From: Desulfosarcina sp.
GTDB lineage: Bacteria > Desulfobacterota > Desulfobacteria > Desulfobacterales > Desulfosarcinaceae
Direction of reading: 5' to 3'
DNA length: 32,664 nt
Assembly: GCA_014237405.1 (NCBI GenBank)
Contig: JABZFO010000090.1
Location: forward strand, 1-32,664
Shown here: in pieces, positions 25,894 to 32,664 of the stretch
Layout: the number at the start of each line of letters is the position of its first letter
How positions within the stretch are numbered: position 1 is the stretch's first letter
The notes under the pieces: model-generated
What the model saw: only the letters and a program-made list of their open reading frames with translations
Told to the model about the DNA's origin: nothing
The model's database searches: none
Program-made: the position numbers and the translations under genes

Positions 25894-27206
25894 GGCGCCT
25901 CTGCAAGACTCCGGAGTTCCCGGCGTCGAATCAGATCCCATGCCCTTGGCGGCCGGTGAAGGTAAAGGGTCACCGTGGAACCGGGCTGGGCCAGTGATTG
26001 CGTTATTCCGTGCTCATCCACGATCCGTTGAATCGTGTCTTCCCGGGTGGGACCGCCGGGGGAAAGAATGTCCACCGCATCGCCTGAAACGATCTTGTTC
26101 TTCACCAGCACACGGCACCCTCCGTCAGAGGCTTTGGCGAGCACCTTGGCCACAAACCGATAGCCGGGGTGGATGATGTCATCCAGGTTGGCAGCTGTCT
26201 GGTCCGGGTCTCCGAAGTAGAACCCGGTGCAGTATCCCCGGTGGCTGATTGCGGACAGCTCCGCCAGCCAGCGGTCTTGGATCCGGTAGGCGTCAGGATC
26301 GCGATACCAGGCATTGATGGCCTCCCGGTAGACATTTACCACACCGGCCAGGTAGTGGATGCTTTTCATGCGGCCTTCGATCTTCAGGGAGCAGATGCCT
26401 GCGTGGATCATCTCCGGCAGGTGAGCAATCATGCACAGGTCCCGGGAGTTGAAGATGTAGGCCCCCCGAGGATCTTCGGCGATGGGGAAGTACCGGCCGG
26501 GCCGGGTCTGCTCCATTACCGTGTAGTGGAACCGGCAGGGCTGGCAGCACATACCGCGGTTGCTCTCCCGTTTTTCCATATAACCGGATAAAAGGCACCG
26601 GCCCGAGTAAGAGATGCACATGGCGCCGTGGACAAAGGCCTCCACCTCGATGCCGCTCTCTGCGGCCATCTGTCGGATCTCTTCCAAGGTCAGTTCCCTG
26701 GCCCCGTTGACCCGAGCGGCGCCCAGGTCCCGCCAGAAGCGGGCCGTGCCGGTGTTGGTGGTGTTGGCCTGGGTGCTTACGTGGATGGGGACATCGGGAA
26801 GCAGTTCTCGGGCCTGCATGAAGATAGCCGGATCGGCGACGATCAGGGCATCTGGTTCAACGGCTTCCAGGGATTTCAGGTAATCGGCAATGGCCCGTGT
26901 TTCGCTGTTTCGCGAGTAGATGTTCACGGCCACGTACATCCGCACGCCCTTTTCACGGGTCAGGTGACGGGCCGCCTGCATCTCCTCCAATGAGAAGTTG
27001 GCTGAAAAGTTTCTCAGGCTGAAGTCCCTGCCGGCCAGATAGACGGCGTCGGCGCCGTAGTGAATGGCGATCTCCAGCTTTTCCGGCGTGCCGGCCGGGA
27101 CCAGCAGTTCCACTTTGTTTGTCTTTGGGGTCATCGGTCTCTCAATTCGTGGGTGCTCTGCATTATCCATTTCCACTAAAACAGCTTCCGCTCTCAACGG
27201 CGCCAT
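25890..27206 (-). CDS. U32 family protein, TrhP/YegQ-like (tRNA hydroxylation)
   Basis: A 438-residue peptidase-U32-type protein. N-terminal TIM-barrel part: VELLVPAGTPEKLEIAIHYGADAVYLAG (from about 32). The Cys signature MCISYSGRCLLSGYM followed by RGMCCQPCRFHY matches TrhP (YegQ) and RlhA, prephenate-dependent hydroxylases of tRNA and 23S rRNA with an Fe-S cluster bound by these Cys. The SLKIEGRMKSIHYLAGVV motif follows. The frame starts at 27206, overlapping cbiR by 13 bp; starts at 27170 or 27134 (MTPKTNKVELL) are equally plausible because no ribosome-binding site is clear. It lies in the cobamide operon, perhaps only by co-transcription. Confidence 0.88.
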   Translation of the reverse strand: MAPLRAEAVLVEMDNAEHPRIERPMTPKTNKVELLVPAGTPEKLEIAIHYGADAVYLAGRDFSLRNFSANFSLEEMQAARHLTREKGVRMYVAVNIYSRNSETRAIADYLKSLEAVEPDALIVADPAIFMQARELLPDVPIHVSTQANTTNTGTARFWRDLGAARVNGARELTLEEIRQMAAESGIEVEAFVHGAMCISYSGRCLLSGYMEKRESNRGMCCQPCRFHYTVMEQTRPGRYFPIAEDPRGAYIFNSRDLCMIAHLPEMIHAGICSLKIEGRMKSIHYLAGVVNVYREAINAWYRDPDAYRIQDRWLAELSAISHRGYCTGFYFGDPDQTAANLDDIIHPGYRFVAKVLAKASDGGCRVLVKNKIVSGDAVDILSPGGPTREDTIQRIVDEHGITQSLAQPGSTVTLYLHRPPRAWDLIRRRELRSLAEAP

Positions 27207-28012
27207 TGGCGGGACAGGTGGGCCATTGAGGCATTGAGTGCCGGAAGGGAAAAAACTTCCAGGGAGACGACACCGGAAAATCGCCTCACAATCTCCATCA
27301 CCGTGTTCATGTGCGCTGCCGGCAGTCGATCCAACGCCAGATGGTCACATGTGCCGTCCACGCCGTGCAGGTGGGCAATGGTGATCCGTTCTTTCCATTT
27401 GTCGTAAAATGCTGTGATGTCAACACCGCGGACCATGAGATGGCCCATGTCCATGCACACGGAAAGGTCAAGCTGCGCGATGACGGGTGCAGCCAGTTCA
27501 AAATTATAATCCAGGGTTTCCAAGGAGATGCGCTGGCCGGGGAGCCCTGCTGCCAGGACCGCTTCCAGAGATTTCGCTGAATTGGTTTGCCAGCGCTGAA
27601 CGTCCGGTTCCGATGGATCGCGGATCAGGTGCAGGGTAAAGGTGGTGGGGCTCAGCGGCGCGCAGCGGTCGATCATCTGCGCCAGCACATCCACCGCCAC
27701 CCGGCGAACGCCGGCGTCCCGGTGTCCCAGGTAAATGTCCGTGGGCAGATGGACGTTGTAGGTGATGCTGCCGGATCGGGCCAGTCGAACCAGTTCCCGG
27801 ACCAGCGCATGGGACGGCAGGCTGTCCGGAAACCGGCTTTCGAAAAAGAGCAGTTCGATTTCGTCAACAAACGGGGCCAGGTGCCGAACGTTGTCCACGT
27901 AGCCGGCCGGATAGACAAAGGAGGGGCATGCCAGGGAAAAGGGAAAGGCGTTTTTACAGGATCTTTCCAGGGGGGAAAAAGTTTTCGTTTGTTTCTCAGC
28001 ACCCATGATCAC
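27194..28012 (-). CDS. cbiR: Cobamide remodelling phosphodiesterase CbiR
   Basis: A 272-residue TIM-barrel protein of the xylose-isomerase/AP-endonuclease type. Visible blocks are FSLACPSFVYPAGYVDNVRH, DEIELLFFES, ITYNVHLPTDIYLGHRD, FTLHLI, ISLETLDYNF, VCMDMGHLMVRG, IAHLHGVDG and VSLEVF, whose His, Glu and Asp residues suit metal binding. The pattern and context match CbiR, which cleaves the nucleotide loop of scavenged cobamides to AdoCbi-P so that a preferred lower ligand can be fitted. It sits 4 bp after cbiB and overlaps the U32 gene by 13 bp. The alternative is a related sugar-phosphate isomerase, which I consider less likely. Confidence 0.85.
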   Translation of the reverse strand: MIMGAEKQTKTFSPLERSCKNAFPFSLACPSFVYPAGYVDNVRHLAPFVDEIELLFFESRFPDSLPSHALVRELVRLARSGSITYNVHLPTDIYLGHRDAGVRRVAVDVLAQMIDRCAPLSPTTFTLHLIRDPSEPDVQRWQTNSAKSLEAVLAAGLPGQRISLETLDYNFELAAPVIAQLDLSVCMDMGHLMVRGVDITAFYDKWKERITIAHLHGVDGTCDHLALDRLPAAHMNTVMEIVRRFSGVVSLEVFSLPALNASMAHLSRQWRR

Positions 28013-28016
28013 CCAC

Positions 28017-28979
28017 TTATCCTACCCGCTGCAATAAAAGCACAGCTGCCGCCGAGGCAATGAAAACCAGGATAGCGGTGGCCAGCATCAAACGGCAGGC
28101 CTGCCGGATATGGGCTGGTCGGGCTTCACCGAGGCCTTTGCCGATAGTTGGCTTTTCCACCAGACGGCCGTGGTAATGGCTGGGACCGCCCATCCACAGC
28201 CCCAGTGCGCCGGCGAAGGCGGCTTCGGGATATCCGGCATTGGGGCTGGCGTGGGCGCGCCCGTCCCGGCAGGCGGTGTCCAGTGCCGCCCGTCCCCGGC
28301 CGTTTAGCAATTGGGCGGCCAGGGCGATGAAGGGCACGCTGAGGCGTGCGGGGATAAAATTGGCCACATCGTCCATGCGGGCGGAAAAGCGGCCGAAAAA
28401 CAGATATCGGTCGTTCTTGTAGCCGACCATGGAGTCCAGGGTGTTGACCATCTTGTAGGCCATGGCCAGGGGGGCACCACCCAGCACGGCAAAGAACAAC
28501 GGCGAGGCGATTCCGTCCACCAGGTTTTCGGCGACGGTCTCTACGGTGGCCCGGGTGACGCCCGTTTCGTCCAGCCGGTCCACCTCCCGGCCCACGATCG
28601 TGGCCACGGCCCGTCTGCCGGCCGCAAGACCCGATTCGCCCATCGCTTTTCCCACGGCCAGGGCGGCATCGGCCAGGGAACGGGCAGAGATGCAGGTATA
28701 TATCATAACGGTCTGTATGAGGATCCCTGCGACGGGGTGGACGGATGCGGCGATCTTGATCAGCAGCAGGCAGATAATCCATACGAATGCCACCAGCAGC
28801 GCTGCCATGAGCGCACCGGAAACCAGTGGTTTGAGGGGCAGCCTCCGAAATCGGGGCTCCAGCCGTTCGATGGCCTTGCCCATCCATCGAACGGGATGGG
28901 GCAGCCACAGCGGATCCCCCAGAACCATGTCCAATGCCACGGCCAGGGTCAGGGCGATGGCCAATCCTTCAGAATTCAT
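28017..28979 (-). CDS. cbiB: Adenosylcobinamide-phosphate synthase CbiB
   Basis: CbiB amidates adenosylcobyric acid with (R)-1-aminopropan-2-ol phosphate. The 320-residue membrane protein has four or more hydrophobic segments (about 3-20, 55-75, 78-98, 300-317). Family motifs are LGDPLWLPHPVRWMGKAI (20-37), AVATIVGREVDRLDE, VETVAENLVDGIASPLFFA (146-164), MVGYKNDRYLFFGRFSARMDDVANFIPAR and the late NAGYPEAAFAGALGL. It overlaps cobD by 11 bp and is 4 bp from cbiR. The gene order is standard for an anaerobic-type cobamide cluster. Confidence 0.96.
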   Translation of the reverse strand: MNSEGLAIALTLAVALDMVLGDPLWLPHPVRWMGKAIERLEPRFRRLPLKPLVSGALMAALLVAFVWIICLLLIKIAASVHPVAGILIQTVMIYTCISARSLADAALAVGKAMGESGLAAGRRAVATIVGREVDRLDETGVTRATVETVAENLVDGIASPLFFAVLGGAPLAMAYKMVNTLDSMVGYKNDRYLFFGRFSARMDDVANFIPARLSVPFIALAAQLLNGRGRAALDTACRDGRAHASPNAGYPEAAFAGALGLWMGGPSHYHGRLVEKPTIGKGLGEARPAHIRQACRLMLATAILVFIASAAAVLLLQRVG

Positions 28980-30078
28980 GGATAGTTCCCATTTTTACGT
29001 GGTCGCGGAATAATTGGACCAGCAGTTCTGTCGCCCGGTGATTCTCTTTTTCGGTCTTCAGGGAGATGCGGATGAACGCGTCGGACAGGCCGGTAAAGTT
29101 GGAGCAGTCGCGGATCAGGATGCGGTTGTCGGCCATGTGCCGCCACACCGTTGGCGCGTCCAGACCGTCGGGCAGCCGCATGAGAATGAAAGAGGTGGCC
29201 GTAGGGAAGCATCGGATTCTGGTTCTCTGATGAATATATTCTTCTATTCGAGTTTTCTCTGTTTCTAATATGCTTCGGGTGGATGAAAGAAATCGGTCTA
29301 CGGGTTCGGGACGGTCCATGAGCCATTGCACGGCCGCCTGGGCCAGGCTGTTCACCGACCAGGGCAGGGCAAAGGGGGTCAGCCCCTGCATCAGCGGTTC
29401 CGGCGTTTTGACGAAGCCGATGCGCAGTCCGGGGATCCGAAAGGCTTTGGACATGGAGTTGAGCACCATGACATTGGGCAGATCCGAGCCGATCATGGTG
29501 GCATCCGCCGGCATTGGTGCAAAGGGCAGATAGGATTCATCGACCACAAAAACCGTGTCTGGCAGGGACCGGCACAGGGCGTCAATGTCCGGTCGCTTGA
29601 CCAGGGTGCCCGTTGGATTGTTGGGATTGCAGAGAAAGACCAGGTCCGCCGTCGCCGCCCCTTTCCGAATCGTTTCCATGTCCGGCACGAAATCGTCTTT
29701 CTCCCGGCAGATCAGATGGTCGCAAGGCACCTGGTTCATGGCGCAGGCATCCCGGTAGTCGGAGTATGTGGGGCCCACCACCAGGGCCTTTTTTGCTCCC
29801 AACGCCCGTGGAATCAAGTAGATGAGTTGGGTTGTGCCGTTGCCCGCCATCACATGCCTTGGATCGATGCCGTAAAACCGGGAAAAGGCTTTAACGATGC
29901 CGCCGGCATCCACTTCGGGCAGGGCCGCGATGGCCGACATGTTGGCTCTCAAATAGTCAATCAACTCCGGCATGGGGCCAAGGGGATTGACGTTGGCGCT
30001 CATGTCGCTGATGTCTGATGGCCGGCACCCTATCCGGTGGGCCAGTTCGTATATGTTTCCCCCATGGCCGCTGATCAT
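28969..30078 (-). CDS. cobD: L-threonine-O-3-phosphate decarboxylase CobD
   Basis: CobD is a PLP enzyme that makes (R)-1-aminopropan-2-yl phosphate for CbiB. The 369-residue product has GHGGNIYELA at the start, MSANVNPLGP, GNGTTQLIYLIPRA, NPNNPTGTLV (151-160), the VVDESYLPF aspartate (Asp180) and the PLP lysine in NSMSKAFRIPGLRIGF (Lys211). The start at ATG 30078 overlaps the cobS stop as ATGA; the longer frame from 30240 is antiparallel overlap with cobS and was rejected. No kinase domain for threonine (PduX) is present here. Confidence 0.94.
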   Translation of the reverse strand: MISGHGGNIYELAHRIGCRPSDISDMSANVNPLGPMPELIDYLRANMSAIAALPEVDAGGIVKAFSRFYGIDPRHVMAGNGTTQLIYLIPRALGAKKALVVGPTYSDYRDACAMNQVPCDHLICREKDDFVPDMETIRKGAATADLVFLCNPNNPTGTLVKRPDIDALCRSLPDTVFVVDESYLPFAPMPADATMIGSDLPNVMVLNSMSKAFRIPGLRIGFVKTPEPLMQGLTPFALPWSVNSLAQAAVQWLMDRPEPVDRFLSSTRSILETEKTRIEEYIHQRTRIRCFPTATSFILMRLPDGLDAPTVWRHMADNRILIRDCSNFTGLSDAFIRISLKTEKENHRATELLVQLFRDHVKMGTIHEF

Positions 30079-30803
30079 GGGATGCTTCCCACACAGACCG
30101 CCAGAAAAAGTGTCGCTTCTATTATCTCGGCCATGGCGCCGAGCATGTCGCCGGTGATACCGCCCATTTTTTTGCGGTACAGGAAGATGAGGGCGGCGGT
30201 AGCGGCAGCGAAAACCAGGTTCAGCAGAAGCCCTCGCCATCCCAGAAACAGGGAGAGGATGAGCGGTGCGGCAAAGAATTTGAAATCAATCGTGGATAGG
30301 GGTGTTTCGAAAAAGCGGCTGCCGGTGCCCGCTTCGCCCCGGGCATAGGGCAGAAAGTGCATGCCGACCATCATGGCGGAGCGGGCGTAGGCAGGCACGA
30401 CAACCAGCACCAGAAACCGCCCGTTATCAAGGCTGCCCAGGGAAACGGTTTTTACCAGCAGCACGCAGGCCACTGCCACCAGCCCCATGGCACCCACCCG
30501 GCTGTCCTTCATGATGGACAGGGCTTTTTCCCGGTCACGGTGGCCGTAAAGGCCATCCGCCGTGTCCGCCAGGCCGTCCAGGTGAAAGGCACCGGTGATG
30601 GCCGCCAATAGCACCACATCCATCACCGATGCTACCAAAGGCGGCCAAAATGCCGATACGATCTGATCGAACAGGGCGAGAACCAGGCCGATGGCCAGGC
30701 CCGCCAGCGGAAAATGGATGATGATCCCTTTGGGATCGAAGGGTCGCGGTTTTCCCAGCGGTAAAGCGGTGATGAATTGGAGCGAGGCGATGAATGCATT
30801 CAT
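30075..30803 (-). CDS. cobS: Adenosylcobinamide-GDP ribazoletransferase CobS
   Basis: CobS joins AdoCbi-GDP and alpha-ribazole (phosphate) at the membrane to complete the cobamide. The 242-residue polytopic protein has FITALPLGKPR near the N-terminus, the metal-binding AFHLDGLADTADGLYGHRDREKALSIMKDSRVGAMG block (about 73-108; Asp and His residues) and hydrophobic helices on both sides. The start at ATG 30803 overlaps the cobU stop as ATGA. A frame from 30860 was rejected because its extra residues lie over cobU and lack character. Confidence 0.95.
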   Translation of the reverse strand: MNAFIASLQFITALPLGKPRPFDPKGIIIHFPLAGLAIGLVLALFDQIVSAFWPPLVASVMDVVLLAAITGAFHLDGLADTADGLYGHRDREKALSIMKDSRVGAMGLVAVACVLLVKTVSLGSLDNGRFLVLVVVPAYARSAMMVGMHFLPYARGEAGTGSRFFETPLSTIDFKFFAAPLILSLFLGWRGLLLNLVFAAATAALIFLYRKKMGGITGDMLGAMAEIIEATLFLAVCVGSIP

Positions 30804-31348
30804 GGGGCAGTGTTCTGAAAAGGGGGTTTGATGGTCACGGGGATACCGGCCACGGTCCACACCACCCGGTTGCAGGCGGCGGCCATGGCCTGGTTGGCCC
30901 AGCCGGCCAGATCCCGATAGCGCCTTGCCAGACGGTTTTCCGGAACGATGCCGGCGCCCACCTCGTTGGAGACCAATACCACCGCCTTAGGGGCTGCTTT
31001 CACGGCATCGGCCAGTTCATCAATCATTCGTTGAATTTTTGCGGCATCCGGGGTTTTCATGAGCAGGTTGCTCAGCCACAGGGTGAGGCAATCCACCAGC
31101 ATCACGTCTACCGTCGGACTGTGAGCGCTGATGGCGCCGGCCAGATCCACGGGGACTTCCAGGGTCTTCCAGGTGTCGCTGCGCTCCTGTCGGTGCCGGT
31201 CCACCCGGGCTATCATTTCGTCGTCATGGGGCACACAGGTGGCCACAAAAATCCGGCGTTTGCCCATGCGTTCGGCAAGCTGCAGGGCATGGCTGCTTTT
31301 CCCGCTGCGGCAGCCGCCAAGGATTAAAATTTTATCGGTATTGGACAT
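30800..31348 (-). CDS. cobU: Adenosylcobinamide kinase / guanylyltransferase CobU
   Basis: CobU phosphorylates adenosylcobinamide and adds GMP to give AdoCbi-GDP. The 182-residue product carries Walker A GGCRSGKS (residues about 11-18), the guanylyl-histidine region VATCVPHDDEMIARVDRHRQERSDTW and the LVDCLTLWLSNLL strand. Usual length. It overlaps cobQ by 17 bp and cobS by 4 bp, so translation is coupled. Confidence 0.96.
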   Translation of the reverse strand: MSNTDKILILGGCRSGKSSHALQLAERMGKRRIFVATCVPHDDEMIARVDRHRQERSDTWKTLEVPVDLAGAISAHSPTVDVMLVDCLTLWLSNLLMKTPDAAKIQRMIDELADAVKAAPKAVVLVSNEVGAGIVPENRLARRYRDLAGWANQAMAAACNRVVWTVAGIPVTIKPPFQNTAP

Positions 31349-32664
31349 TCATATCCACCAGTTTGCCGATACGATCCATATCCACATGGCATCTGACATG
31401 ATCGGCCAGCAGGGCATACTGTTCCATTTTTGCGGCCAGTCCGCCGGCGGCCGGCACGTCGATGCCGGACAGCCCCACAGCGGCCAGCCAGCGGGTGATC
31501 AGCGCCGGGGTGTCGAACAGGCCGTGCATGTAGGTACCTATTGCATGTCCGTTTTCAGCCACGCACCCGTCGGTGTCATTTACGGCGTTGCCGTTTCTTT
31601 CATGGACCATCAGCAGGGAATTCCCTCCCTGCAATCGGGTTTGGCCCATGTGGATTTCATAACCGGGTCCCTGGATGCCGTCCCACGAAAACCGGCTGAG
31701 GGACGTGGTCTTCGGTGCCCGGAGCACGGTTTCCAACGGCAGCAGGTCCAGGCCATCTGATGTCCCCGGTTCACCTTCCAGGCCGTCGGGATCATGGATC
31801 CGGATGCCCATCATCTGATAGCCGCCGCAGATGCCGGTGATGTGGCCGCCGCCGGTTTTGTAGTCGATTATCCGGGATTCCCAACCGCTGGTTTTAAGCC
31901 ATTCCAGGTCGAACCGGGTGTTCTTGGAACCTGGCAGGATCACGGCGGAAAAGGCGGCGAGATCCTGGGGCGTTTCCACAAAGTGAACGGTAATTCCCGT
32001 CACTCCCCGCAACGGATCGAAATCGGTGAAGTTGGAAATATGGGGGATGCGGATCACCGCCACCGCGGGTTTTCCGTCCGTGTCCGCCGTAACCGTTCTG
32101 GGTTGTTCGATGACCACCGAATCTTCGGGGTCGATGCGGATGTGATTATACCAGGGCAGCACGCCAAATATCGGCAGTCCGGTTTTTTGTTCGATCCACT
32201 GCACCCCGTCTTCGAACAGCCTCAAATCTCCCCGGAACCGGTTGATGATGAACCCGGCCACCCGATCCCGGAAGTGTCGGGGAAGGCATTCCAGGGTGCC
32301 CACCAACTGGGCGAAGATGCCGCCGCGGTGAATGTCTCCCACCAGAATAACCGGCGCGTCTGCGTACTGGGCCATTGGAAAGTTGACGATGTCGTGGGCC
32401 ATGAGGTTCACTTCGGCGCAGGAACCGGCGCCTTCCATCACCACCAGGTCGTATTTGGATCGCAGGCGGTCCAGAGCATCGTTTGCGGTCTGGACCAGAC
32501 GGGCCTTCTTTTGATGGTAATCCATAGCCGTCTGGTTGCCGATGACCTCGCCCAGGAGCACCACCTGCGAGCCCACGTCGCTGGTGGGCTTGAGCAGGAT
32601 GGGGTTCATGTCCACGTGGGGGGCGATGCCGGCGGCCTCGGCCTGAACGATCTGGGCCCGGCCC
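31332..32664 (-). CDS. cobQ: Cobyric acid synthase CobQ/CbiP (N-terminus beyond window)
   Basis: CobQ/CbiP amidates four carboxyls of adenosylcobyrinic acid diamide with glutamine and ATP. The frame is open to the right edge, so the start and P-loop are outside. Visible are the family segment AGIAPHVDMNPILLKPTSD, VMEGAGSCAEVNL, LVGDIHRGGIFAQ, and a class I glutamine amidotransferase domain with ILPGSKNT, the nucleophile Cys in GICGGYQMMG, and the C-terminal GTYMHGLFD His. Together these support a full enzyme of about 500 residues. It is the upstream member of the cluster, so any cobalamin riboswitch would lie outside the window. Confidence 0.95.
   Translation of the reverse strand, partial: GRAQIVQAEAAGIAPHVDMNPILLKPTSDVGSQVVLLGEVIGNQTAMDYHQKKARLVQTANDALDRLRSKYDLVVMEGAGSCAEVNLMAHDIVNFPMAQYADAPVILVGDIHRGGIFAQLVGTLECLPRHFRDRVAGFIINRFRGDLRLFEDGVQWIEQKTGLPIFGVLPWYNHIRIDPEDSVVIEQPRTVTADTDGKPAVAVIRIPHISNFTDFDPLRGVTGITVHFVETPQDLAAFSAVILPGSKNTRFDLEWLKTSGWESRIIDYKTGGGHITGICGGYQMMGIRIHDPDGLEGEPGTSDGLDLLPLETVLRAPKTTSLSRFSWDGIQGPGYEIHMGQTRLQGGNSLLMVHERNGNAVNDTDGCVAENGHAIGTYMHGLFDTPALITRWLAAVGLSGIDVPAAGGLAAKMEQYALLADHVRCHVDMDRIGKLVDMNVQYR

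Overview
The window looks like chromosomal DNA from a sulfate-reducing Desulfobacterota lineage (formerly Deltaproteobacteria, Desulfobacteraceae/Desulfosarcinaceae-like). This rests on the style of the proteins: an AtoB-type thiolase with a deltaproteobacterial insertion, an amphi-Trp protein, many unrecognised membrane proteins, and an anaerobe-type cobamide cluster with CbiR. I recognised these by eye, without a search. Most of the window is GC-rich core genome. Two AT-richer patches, a BrxA-like gene at 63-641 and an AAA/DUF4143 ATPase at 24353-25681, look acquired.

Layout. 63-641: orphan BREX-type brxA (DUF1819) with an aberrant C-terminus and three hairpins. 704-2950 (minus): purM, a 28-residue ORF, a terminator, then a damaged tsaD. 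3291-4457 (plus): AlaC-like aminotransferase. 4476-8660 (minus): a membrane-protein block (two unrecognised membrane proteins plus an amphi-Trp protein, then a HEAT-repeat membrane protein and a CPBP protease). 8795-9990 (plus): a damaged acetyl-CoA acetyltransferase. 10103-18188 (plus): a 51-residue membrane peptide, an AI-2E-family exporter, gyrA, gpsA running without a stop into radC, a Cys-rich small protein, pgk, and a TVP38/TMEM64 protein. 18189-21396: a palindromic element, an unrecognised 353-residue protein, a second palindromic element, a monoacylglycerol-lipase-like hydrolase, a small membrane protein and YhbY. 21474-23447 (minus): a class A penicillin-binding protein. 23645-23956 (plus): a His-rich small protein. 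24171-25681: 24-bp direct repeats, then the ATPase. 25687-32664 (minus): a tightly overlapping cobamide operon, cbiP/cobQ (cut by the window end)-cobU-cobS-cobD-cbiB-cbiR, followed by a U32 tRNA-hydroxylation-type protein and a 68-residue remnant of a pterin-binding methyltransferase.

How it works together. The right end assembles the lower ligand loop of adenosylcobamides: aminopropanol-phosphate synthesis and attachment, GDP activation, ribazole transfer, and CbiR cleavage for remodelling scavenged cobamides. The remnant beside it belongs to an enzyme family that uses folate and corrinoid, so a cobamide-dependent C1 role was probably once encoded there. The gyrA-gpsA-radC-pgk run is housekeeping.

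The most striking feature is damage. Three otherwise well-preserved genes (tsaD, the thiolase, the pterin-binding protein) each carry one clean internal deletion that removes key residues, and gpsA has lost its stop before radC. Either this strain or locus has suffered short-homology deletions, or the assembly has collapsed sequence; reads would decide. I found no tRNA, rRNA, CRISPR array or intact transposase, and no fully convincing new multi-gene system.
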